From contig NW_022145545.1 of the NCBI RefSeq assembly GCF_000002235.5, forward strand, positions 1,429,501-1,493,500: a stretch of 64,000 nt of DNA, given 5' to 3'. Of this stretch, positions 54,660 to 64,000 are shown piece by piece. The position numbers and the translations under genes were made by a program. Origin of the DNA: Strongylocentrotus purpuratus. Its lineage: Eukaryota; Echinodermata; Echinoidea; Camarodonta; Strongylocentrotidae. The notes beneath the pieces are model-generated. The model saw only the letters and a list, made by a program, of their open reading frames with translations. It made no database searches and was not told the DNA's origin. How positions within the stretch are numbered: the first letter of the stretch is position 1; each line of letters starts with the position of its first letter.

Positions 54660-55790
54660 CGCTATCCAATGTCACCAAGTTGTTCGTATCTCAAAGTCTC
54701 CTCGACAGGATCAAATCTAAAACTGTCAAGGTGGACAAAAATGCAAGGATGTCATGTACTTGAAACGAATTACAAACCCTGCGGCTCATATAAATTTGGA
54801 CTTTGATCGGCAATCATTAGGTTTGCATGTGCAGACTTAAAGCAATATAGAAACGGAAGTAAAAATAGTGAACTTTGAGTTTGTCAAACTGGCATTTAAA
54901 AAGTAAATGAAGCCACGCAAGCACTAAAAGTTGTTTAATGGTGGAAGAAATTATTTGTAAACTAATAATATAACTAGCATGTGACACCCTCCCCCCCCCC
55001 CCCCCCCCCTCCCTGTGATGCACTAAGGCCTTACTAATCAACAATGTACTCCTAATAGAGAGAATTCAGAAACTATCTTGAAGAATAATATCAGGACATC
55101 AGTCCATTACATATTAGAATGCCTTGCAAATTAAACATTAAAATAATTTGAAGTGATATTCACTCCTCTTCAGAGCCTGGTTGCCTTTACCCAGACAGAA
55201 GAATTACTTCCTATACTAGAACGGAATGATATAGACAGAGCCCCATCCCATATCTTGTTAGTTTGCTAAATGCATCTGAACTTCTATGAACCATATATTA
55301 TGACTTCGTACCTATATTTTGTTTTGTTATACTCTATTTCTCCCTCTTTATCTCCCCTCTCGTTATCTTTTCCTCTTCTAAAACTCTCCCTTTTCCTCTC
55401 TCTCTTATTTTAATTCTTATTCTCTACTCTTCTGTCTTTGGTTTCTTCCTCTTTTCCCCTTACCCTGTGTCTACATACAACTTTATTCACTTTGTCACGG
55501 TTCATAACACTACCAGGCTAAGAGATTTGTCCACATGCATATGGATATTGTTACGTTATTATAAGCGTCTTATATAAGTTGATTATATGAATGTTGTAAT
55601 GAGTATATTTTAAAAAAAATCAACACGAGTTATTGATTATATGAAATGAACATGTGGATTTTTACCATAACCATTTTCAGTGGGGGGGGGGGGTGTAAAA
55701 CTAGCCACCAATTAACAACAAATATGTTAATGCCAATGTCCCAATGTCTACAAATTCAACCCTATAAACCCGGGGCCAGGAGCTAAATTA
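54660..55790. other. intergenic DNA upstream of P450 gene B
   Basis: Should include the promoter of gene B. A C tract lies at 54989-55010, a CT-rich stretch at 55335-55470 and a G tract at 55682-55693. No gene is seen. Confidence 0.4.
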
Positions 55791-55799
55791 TTGTTCAGT

Positions 55800-56710
55800 T
55801 TCCCCCCTCCCGCGCGATGCGCGGAAGCCTTGACATATCATTAAATTATTAGAGAAAGAAGACGATTCGTTGTACCGTTCTCTACTCTTAATCCTTGTCG
55901 GAATTCAGTTCCCTCCCCCCCCCCCCCCACTTTGACGTTTCATTAAATTATTAGAGAAAGAAGACGATTCGTTGTAACGTTTTATACTCTCCATCCTTGT
56001 CTGAATTCAGCTTTCCCCTTCCGCACGAAGCGCGAAAGCTTTGACGTTTCATTAAATTAATACTTTTAATCCTTGCCTGAATTCATTTGCGCCCAATCTT
56101 TCACGTTTTATTAAATTATAAGAACAAGAAGAAGATTCGTTGTAACGTTTTATACTCTCCATCCTTGTCTGAATTCAGCTTTCCCCTTCCGCACGAAGCG
56201 CGAAAGCTTTGACGTTTCATTAAATTAATACTTTTAATCCTTGCCTGAATTCATTTGCGCCCAATCTTTCACGTTTTATTAAATTATAAGAACAAGAAGA
56301 CGATTCGTTGTACCGTGTCCTTGTCTGGATCCAGTAACCCCCCCCCCCCTCTCCCGCGCGAAGCACGGAAGCTTTGACGTTTCATTAAATTAAAAATCTT
56401 AATCCTTGTCTTCGTTTTCGCACATCCCGCGTGAAGCGCGAAGGCTTTCACGTTTCATTGAATTATTAGAGAAAGGAGACGATTTGTTGTACCGTTCTCG
56501 ACTCTCAATCCTTGTCTAAATTCAATCGCGGAAGCTTTGACGTTTTATTAAGTTATTAGAGAAGAAGACGATTCGTTCTACTGTTTTTTACTCTTTATCC
56601 TTGTCTGATTTTTTTTTCGTCTCCCGCGCGAAGCGCGGAAGCTTTGACGTTTCATTAAATTATTTGAGAAAGAAGGCTATTCGTTGTATCGACTCTGAAT
56701 CATTGTCTGA
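55800..56710 (-). repeat. hairpin satellite array 3 (~8 units, minus orientation)
   Basis: Same satellite on the other strand ('aagaagacgattcgttgta', 'ccgcgcgaagcgcgga'). Two neighbouring blocks (55975-56105 and 56145-56280) are near-identical, showing local duplication of unit pairs. No hAT ends were found around this array. Confidence 0.92.
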
Positions 56711-56719
56711 ATTTTCAAA

Positions 56720-57345
56720 AATGTTTCTTTGTCCGATAGGGAAGAAAAAAATTGCCGGCCGACCGACATAGTAATATTATCTCACTGACTTCAAACTTCT
56801 GCATTGATATAGTACACGAGGATCGAGCAGTATACCGACACTGCGGACCCGACACAGCAACATAATTATCTATGCGGCTACAGTTCAAATTACCGAATAA
56901 TTATTGTGGGGCACCATAAATATTAGTAATGGTTATTATGTAAGGATATTTCAGCCGTCTCTGAACCGATTTTGATCAAACAAAGATGATTTTGTCATTC
57001 AATTTGCATATTCTTTCAAATTTGACACTCAGTGTTTCAATATCGCACACAAAAATTATTTTGAGTTGCAACAAAACTCAACTATTTGCTTCTCCTGTAC
57101 TGCGGAGATCCACTACTTCTACTACAAAAACAGCCCCTGGGTGAGAGTGATTCGGGAGTAATCCGTTACAGACCCACGCTGTAGAGGGGGAGGGGTGTAG
57201 GGATTTGAATGAGTAAATACATACGGAAAAAACAAAAACAAAATTCTTCTGATTTGGCAGGGTATAGGGTGGATTGGTGGTTTAATTAATAAAGGGGATG
57301 CTGCCAAATGAAACCCCTCCTCCCTCCACTAGCCCCTAACCAACC
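56720..57345. other. intergenic DNA
   Basis: No gene or recognisable repeat. Confidence 0.4.
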
Positions 57346-57346
57346 A

Positions 57347-57748
57347 TTAGTTGTCGAATCGACTTAAGAGCTATAGAGCCAGTAAGTAATAGTCTGATTT
57401 TCAGACCATTGTACCGAATGGTCGTACGTCTTATGCTGCGCAAAGATTCAATCATTTTGATTTTGGCCATTACAAGAAGTGGGTTATTGATGTAGACAAA
57501 TGCTCATGTACCCTCTACAGCTCATTTTATATATGGTATTATATACCAAAGAAGAAAAAGCCAGTCAGTCACTCAATAGTGTCTGGCAGTGAAGTCTGGC
57601 AAGTAAACGGGTTTCCTTGCATAATTTGAATATTAGGACACTGCTAACGTTTAAATTTCACAGATAGGACATACATGACATATTCATAATTCCTGCAAAG
57701 TTCTACAGAATTTAATGTTGGCTGCAAAAGGGACATAGTATCTTTAAC
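57347..57748. mobile_element. MITE with TTAAAG ends, copy 2 (left end lost)
   Basis: About 90% identical to 26665-27056 over 'gagctatagagccag', 'ttacaagaagtgggttattg' and 'gacactgctaacgttt', ending GGACATAGTATCTTTAA. The first ~140 bp are absent. Confidence 0.88.
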
Positions 57749-57822
57749 CCCTACCCCCCCCCCCCCGCTTGCCTCTTACCAGGTTACATGACTATGCCCA
57801 ACCCATTCTCATCACCCTCAAA

Positions 57823-59563
57823 CATGGGTATCGATCCCGGGGGGGATGGGGGGGGGGGATATATCCCCCCCCCCCCAAATATTTCAGGTGGAGGGATGGC
57901 CTGTACAATCATCCCCCCCCCCCAATAATTCACCCTCAAAAAAAAAATTAAGAGAAAAATTTATGATGAGAGCCCGATGAGAGTAGTTAATGGTTATTAC
58001 TCGCAAGATGACCGTCAATATACACATTTTGTTATCTCATTTTCATAATACATAGATATATACGAGGTAAATGAGACAACCGTATATGAGACGTCAAGAA
58101 TAAATTGAATTCTCGCTCATACGGCTTCATCAGGAATTGATGAATTTATTCAATTTGTTCAATCAACAGCATCATAGAAATGCAGTGCGCCAAATGCAAA
58201 GACGCAGCAGCGTTAAAAAGCAACGAGCTAAATGTTAAGCGCGAAGCGCAAAAGTAGCAATCTGCAACATCAGACAATAATTTAAACATAGATGAACTCT
58301 GTGACAAATTCGTGATGAGATCGGAGACAAGGAGAAAGATTTTCGGACATTAGTATGACTTATAAGATAGTTCACTAGTTGTTATGTCGTTTCCGTTCAC
58401 CCTTTTAAAAATTCACGTCATTGTATCTTTATTTTTATTTTTTTTACTCATTTTATTTCCTGATATTTCCTTTAAAAAATTCATTTTTGGAAAACGAATA
58501 TTATGTCACAACTTATTTTTATTTTATGAAAAGCTGATGTAGGCCTATGTAACTGGCGTATTTCATACAAGTGATTTATTAATTTTCGTGATAACACATG
58601 ATTTTCAACATAATTCGCGTTTCTCCATTTCAGTTGCAAACTGACATATTCCCAAATAGCCAGGAAGAGCATATTTTGTATAGTCACTAATGGGCCTAAT
58701 TAGTGGCCGTTAAACACTAACAGTAGTATACAATAATCCTTTCCAGAAGCTATTGCGACAAGCACTGCCGGGAGATAACATGCTACCCATCATCCGGGCT
58801 GTGCATGCAAAGATTTGCAAACGAACGTTCCATACGTACATCATGTGGGGAAACGGAATTCAGACAAGGATTAATATAGAGAACAGTACAACGAATCGTC
58901 TTCTTTCTCTAATAATTTAGTGAAACGGCAAAGCGCGCGGGAGGGGGGCAACTGAATTCAGACTAGGATTAAGAGTTATAATTAAATGAAACGTCAAAGT
59001 ACACGATACAACGAATCATCTTATTTTTCTTATAATTTAATGAAACGTGAAAGCTTTCGCGCTACGCGCGGGATGGGCGAAAATGATTTTAGACGTAGAT
59101 TAAGAGTAATAATCAAATGAAACGTCAAAGCTTCCGCGTTTCGCGCGGGAGGGGGGAAACTGAATTCAGACAAGGATTGAGAGTCGAGAATGGTACATCG
59201 AATCGCCTTCTTCCTTTAATAATCTAATGAATCGTCAGAGCTAAGCGCGGAGGAAGGGGAACTTGATTCAAACAAGGATTAAGGGTCGAGAACGGTCCAC
59301 CGAATCGTCTTCTTTCTCTAATAAGTTAATGAAACGTCAAAGCTTCCGCGCTTCCGAAAGCTCCCCCTAATTCCCTGCACCCAACCCCCTAGCTTTGCGT
59401 GCTCACTACCGCCCCCCTAAAATTAAATCCTGGCTACGCCCTTGGGGAGGGGTGCAACCTGCCACACGCTTCTACTTCTTGGTTGCTTTGATCCATTGCC
59501 GAAAATATTTTGGCACCTATCATCCCCCCCCCCCCCAACCACGGATACAAATCGACACCCTTG
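57823..59563. mobile_element. hAT-like element, family copy C (1.7 kb)
   Basis: Ends CATGGGTATCGATCC and ATCGACACCCTTG; exact 8-bp duplication ccctcaaa (57815-57822 and 59564-59571). Same order of parts as copy A: G/C tracts, the 'cagcatcatagaaatgcag' region, hairpin satellite (58850-59370) and the 'ttggttgctttgatccattg' tail. No transposase. Confidence 0.92.
58850..59370 (+). repeat. hairpin satellite array 4 (~5 units)
   Basis: Plus-orientation units inside hAT copy C; some have lost the GC hairpin. Confidence 0.9.
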
Positions 59564-60605
59564 CCCTCAAACAATCCTGCCCAATGTTCATAATCAATAA
59601 ACCCCTTAAAACCAAGTAGGTAATTTATACTCCTTTTAATTTATATCCCCTTAACCACCACCACCCCCCCCCCCCCCCTCCACTAGCCCCTTACCATTCA
59701 GGCTAAATCACCAAGCCCAACCCATTCTCATCACCCTTAACCAATCTTGCCCAATGTTATACCCCTTAAAAGAGCGAAGTAGATGATACTCCTACATAAT
59801 ATATATCATTCCCTTTTGAAAGCAGGCCATTGAACAAGTAGGTTTGTAGAATCAATAACCAGTGTGTCACTATAAACATGGTAACTCCATGCTGTAAAAC
59901 CCCTTTGTGCGCTCCCAGGTGTACGGCCGTATAGTATGACACAACATAGAGGTATCGACTGAAGCTAGGAACCAAAAACAATAAAACACCGTAATTTAGA
60001 ATGCCGTATTAGAGCGTTATAACGCCGTAAAGAAAGGGGAAAATGGCGGAAATCTGCCACCTTTGCAATGTCACTCGGTAGTTCTATCAACAATTTACTA
60101 GTAACTTCTTGGTTCTATCAACGCCACGGACATACTACCTAGTACTAGTAGGTCCATTGTTCTATACCATACGTGTAGTTCAGCCGCCTTGTTCCGGAGC
60201 GCCCCGAAATATGGAAAATAGACCGTCATTTCTCACCTGATTCTGACGTGTTTGAAATAAAGTGCGCCGCCGAAAATTGTTATTAAGTCATACCCTATCT
60301 CGATTAGTTCGAATACATTTTTAAAATTACCTTAAAAATATACAAATCACTCACATTTTCAAAGAACAAGAGAGGAACAAGCCCCGTACTCTGTACACCC
60401 AGGCGTTGGGTGTCCGGACATGTTGTGTATCAGTTGAGGTCAACGACGCCGGAGCTCCGTGGTGTTAAAATCTTTTAAGACTTTAGGTTGGGCAATATTG
60501 TAAGGCAAACATTCATGGTGGTTAGTGCTGTTTGGTGAATATTTTCTATTAAAGCCGAATGCAAAAGAGAATTGTTATTCTTCTTTATGTGTGTCCGGAC
60601 ATGCA
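59564..60605. other. intergenic DNA with a local tandem repeat
   Basis: The stretch 59564-59640 and 59740-59800 share 'tgcccaatgtt', 'accccttaaaa' and 'gatactcct/atactcct' and are two copies of one segment; copy C of the hAT family landed in the first. A CpG-richer stretch lies at 60000-60480. No gene is supported. Confidence 0.5.
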
Positions 60606-60615
60606 ACCCCCCATC

Positions 60616-60753
60616 CAGTGGCGTACGCAGGATTTTTTTTAAGGGGGGGGGGGGGGGGAGGTTTAAAATCGGGCCCAAAATTTCGCAACGACTCAACTTT
60701 TTTATTTTGCTCCCGAAAATTTAAAATCGCGCCGGCCGAAAATGTCGCTCAGT

Positions 60754-60815
<62 letters not shown>

Positions 60816-60895
60816 AAGAGGACACTTGTTTTTTTGTTTTTTTTTGGAGTCCAAAAAAAATCGCAACGACTCAGCCAGCCGAAAAATCGCTCAGT

Positions 60896-60953
<58 letters not shown>

Positions 60954-61126
60954 AAGAGGACACTTTTTTTTTATATTGGTCTCGAAATTTCAAAATTTGT
61001 CAAAATCAAAAGGGGGGGGGGGTTTCACAAAAATCATACTCAAAACATACACATAAAAAAACACTGAAGGGGGGGGGGGGGGTTAACCCCAAACCCCCCC
61101 CCCCCCCCCCCCTGCGTACGCGCCTG
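60616..61126. mobile_element. 511-bp hAT-like element with giant G tracts
   Basis: Left end CAGTGGCGTACGCAGG, right end CCTGCGTACGCGCCTG, exact 8-bp duplication cccccatc (60608-60615 and 61127-61134). It contains two runs of more than 50 G (about 60757-60814 and 60898-60952), each followed by 'taagaggacactt', so the G tract and flank are a duplicated unit. No coding frame. Confidence 0.93.
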
Positions 61127-61159
61127 CCCCCATCATATTACAGTAAGTAGTAGACTCAC

Positions 61160-62111
61160 TGGCCCGTATTCTGAAGTCGTGTCTAACTCCTGTTTAACTA
61201 AACAGTTGTCTAAGTCCTGTCTAAGTCCGTCTAACTTTAGACTCGAAGTCGTGTCTAACTTGTTTCGTATTCTGAAGTCGTGTTTAAATAAAGTTAAACA
61301 CGAAGTCCTGTCTAAGTCCTGTTTAACTTTAGACAACTGCGAGGGGTTGTTTAAGTCCTGTTTAAGGGCGCGATTCTGCTGCTTTTTAACGTCTACGGTA
61401 CACTCTACTTACTGACCCCGAACTTGCGGGGAGAACGATGGTACGTGCATCCTATACAATTTCAAATACATTTTGCAGGATTTTTTCTCGTGTAGCCTGA
61501 TTTTTTTTCTCGATAATATTAACTATTCTTATCTAATGGTGACATCTTGGAAATTCCATAATCTATAATAAACTAACCATTCTGTTGGAGAAGTTTCTTT
61601 GCTGGTTCTTCCGAGCACAGAGGCACTGATAAGTGATATTATTAGTGCGTTTGTGTACAGTGTACGTGTAGTACACGTACGTCACACAGGCAATACATGC
61701 ATGCAGTCTAGTCATTACGTCACGACCACATCACCATGGTACCAGCACGCGTACAGCTAGGCACGCGCACAGCTAGCTGTGCGCGTTAATTTATTAATCC
61801 GGTGCGCGCACGCATGCGCATTGGGTCTATCGTCAGAATTAACGCCTACTGGGCATGCGCAGAAGTCGTGATTGAAAGTTAAACAAGACTTGCGCAGAAC
61901 TTAAACAGTTGTTTAGTTAAACACCACTTAGACAGGACTTAAACAGTTGTTTAGTTAGACGAGACTTAGACACGACTTCAGAATACGAAATTTAGTTAAA
62001 CAGGACTTAGACACGACCTCGCGTCTAAGTCCTGTTTAAGTCTTGTCTAACTAAACCAGTTGTTTAACTTTAGTCGTGGCTAAGTTAGACAAGACTTCAG
62101 AATACGGGCCA
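61160..62111. mobile_element. 950-bp inverted-repeat element
   Basis: TGGCCCGTATTCTGAAGTC at left and GACTTCAGAATACGGGCCA at right. Each arm (~250 bp) is made of repeats of 'aagtcctgtctaa' and 'gtttaact', so it can fold many ways. The 450-bp middle is unique and rich in 'cacgtacg' and 'gcgcgcac' words. No clear target duplication. Confidence 0.88.
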
Positions 62112-62354
62112 ATTACTTTGCCTCACAATTTAGCGGAATATTGTTTCAGTATTTATACATACAAATTCCAAGTACAAAGTACAGTCAGGGCGCCCTTGTA
62201 TAGTCGTTATAGATTAAGGGGCGGCCTAGGCATGGATATGCATGGGCCCACAGAACTGCAAAAATAATTATGTGCACGCATGGGCCTGCATGAGGCTCTT
62301 AAGCTTTCCCTTTGCCTCGATTTGATTTCCATGAAAGCAAATGTTATGAAAAAA

Positions 62355-63185
62355 TGGGCGAAATTAATTGAGTTTGAGTTTGAATTTGAGTTTGAGTTTG
62401 AAGTTTATTATCCAAAACAAAAAGTACATTAATATAACAATCAAATGTGAATGATTAATTAACATTGAAAGGATAAATGGGACCAGAAAATAGCATTTAA
62501 TGCTAATCGTGTCTAGTACCACTAACACACAAAAAGTATCACAGCAATAAATGAGAATGTAATGAATAAATATGAATAACTATTGAATACATACTTAAGC
62601 TACAAACTATTCTACATCTAGGGTAAATATGTTCTGTGCTTATATACAAAGCTTTGGTATTTTACACTAAATAAAAGATGAAGAATTATATAACATAATA
62701 TTTACAAAAAGGCAAGAGCCTTGGTTCTAAGTTATAAACAACTATTTTATTAACATTTGTGATATAAGAGTTCTACGAAAGTAAGACACTGATGCTTTCT
62801 TCCGTATACAGAAAGGGGTAGATCATTCCAATAGCTTGTGCCTCTGAATGACATTGAAAATTTACCTTGCGTTGTCCTTACTTTAGGCACAATTAACTTC
62901 TTACTTTCTCTTGTCTAGTCTCATAGTTGTGCTCTATGAAACAGCAATACTGAATTAGAGACTGTGGCAATTTATCATTCAATAATTGATACATAAAAAC
63001 ACAAATAGATAATTTATGGAGTTGATACACATTCAATAATTTTAGCTCCTGGAATATCGGTTGTGAATGAGTTCTAATTGGACTAAACGTTATAACTCTT
63101 AGTGCCATCTTTTGGCTTAATAATAAACTCTTGATGTTCATTTCATAATTACTTCCCCAAACCTCAATTCCGTAGGTCATATGCG
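62355..63185 (-). mobile_element. LINE 3' fragment
   Basis: The minus frame 63180-62893 encodes a reverse-transcriptase C-terminal end (YGIEVWGSNYEMNIKSL, QKMALRVITFSP, IFQELKLLNV). Downstream on the minus strand comes a 500-bp 3' UTR and an (AAACTC)n tail (forward 'gagtttgagtttg', 62368-62400). 5'-truncated, inactive. Confidence 0.8.
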
Positions 63186-63189
63186 GTTA

Positions 63190-64000
63190 ATTAATCAACA
63201 TATATTAAGAATAAGACATATGGGTGTGTGCCGCTCTAATGCAAGGGTCACTTTTTCACGAAAAATCCCTAAACATCCTGTTTTTAACAACAATATCCCT
63301 ACACATGGGTCCGGCTTTTCAAAGTCTTGAAAAATGGGCTTTACTTCGAGAAACATCCCCATAATGACCCTTCGAAATGGGTAAAGGTTTCGATGCTTGA
63401 GCGACACCCCCCCCCCCCCCCCCCCGGCATGCAAGTTTATATTATAAATAATCATAGTCCTACGTTTTTGTATACGTTTCTTAATTTCACTAGGTAGTAC
63501 AGCGCCCGTGGCAATTATTGGAATTACTCAAATATTATTGAAAAAAATATCGATCGTTATATGCCCTGTAGTCCGAACGCATGCAGACTGCAGTCCTGAT
63601 CGTAGCTTCGAATGAACGTGAGAGAGCGATGCACCGTATCACCCCTGGACAATCCCCCCCCCCCCCCCGAAAAATACCACCCCCGAAAAATAACCACCCC
63701 CCCCCCCCCTCCTGCGGGAAATTATTATTTTTGGTGTGAAAAATATGGGTATTTTTATACATAGAGAGATGGGTATTTTTATACAGAGAGAGAGAGAGAG
63801 AGAGGGGGTGCCATTTGGGGGCATCAAAAAAGGGCTCTTTCTGGTTTTAAAAAAGGTCATCTGCAAAGGGAAACCTTAAAGCGGAAATATACAATTTATT
63901 ACCAGGGATGATTTCAATGTTTGTTTCTCTCTTTACATGCTTAGCTTCATACATGTACTTTGCAGATGGGTGTGATGGTCTGAATATTAACTTGCGAGCG
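63190..64000. other. homopolymer-rich intergenic DNA
   Basis: C tracts lie at 63408-63425, 63653-63668 and 63697-63709, and a GA run at 63784-63804. The block 63815-63890 resembles 35400-35480. No gene. Confidence 0.45.

Noticed and set aside
60043-60081. Short frame MAEICHLCNVTR
   Set aside because: Twelve codons, no splice donor, no homologue recognised.
62076-62267. 63-residue plus frame
   Set aside because: Begins inside the inverted-repeat element and is not similar to anything recognisable.

Overview
The window looks like nuclear DNA of a marine invertebrate deuterostome, most likely an echinoderm such as a sea urchin. The reasons are spliced genes with GT-AG introns, CYP2-clan P450 genes, an FN3 receptor family, tRNA-derived SINEs, CR1/L2-like LINE ends, and very dense short non-autonomous DNA transposons, hairpin elements and microsatellites. 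No bacterial or organellar features are seen. All host genes I can support lie on the minus strand.

Layout. 1-5 kb: a LINE 3' end, a 193-bp tandem duplication and plain AT-rich DNA. 5.2-12.8 kb: a complete six-exon cytochrome P450 (gene A) whose second intron is filled by a 3,295-bp foldback element. 12.8-17.8 kb: intergenic DNA with a TA-flanked MITE, a TTAA-flanked long-TIR MITE and SINE remains. 17.4-37 kb: two tandemly duplicated receptor genes (R1, R2), each with a signal-peptide exon, fibronectin type III (FN3) exon(s), a transmembrane exon and a tail exon with tyrosine motifs. 38.8-40.1 kb: a nested pair of hAT-like elements. 40.5-45.9 kb: a broken cluster of zinc-knuckle and PC4-like coding pieces, probably the fossil of a DNA-polymerase-B virus-like element. 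46-50 kb: LINE ends and a TTAA MITE. 50.0-54.6 kb: a second six-exon P450 (gene B), with one frame break in exon 3. 54.7-64 kb: hairpin satellite arrays, two hAT-like elements, a 950-bp inverted-repeat element and a LINE fragment.

Genes. The two P450s share four of five intron positions and are paralogues, probably microsomal monooxygenases. R1 and R2 are small single-pass membrane proteins. R1 has one FN3 domain and a 73-residue tail with YxxL motifs. R2 has several FN3 exons, one recently duplicated, and a threonine stalk encoded by an ACT microsatellite, but its tail has fallen out of frame.

Most striking signals. (1) Three copies of one hAT-like family, each with an exact 8-bp target duplication, carry a hairpin-bearing ~110-bp satellite as internal cargo; in one copy this cargo is a hAT nested inside a hAT. 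(2) Empty sites can be read directly by comparing R1 with R2 and date several insertions as younger than the gene duplication. (3) A 3.3-kb palindrome carries a 5' exon with a consensus donor on both arms. (4) Small hAT elements here tend to carry long dG/dC tracts just inside their ends.
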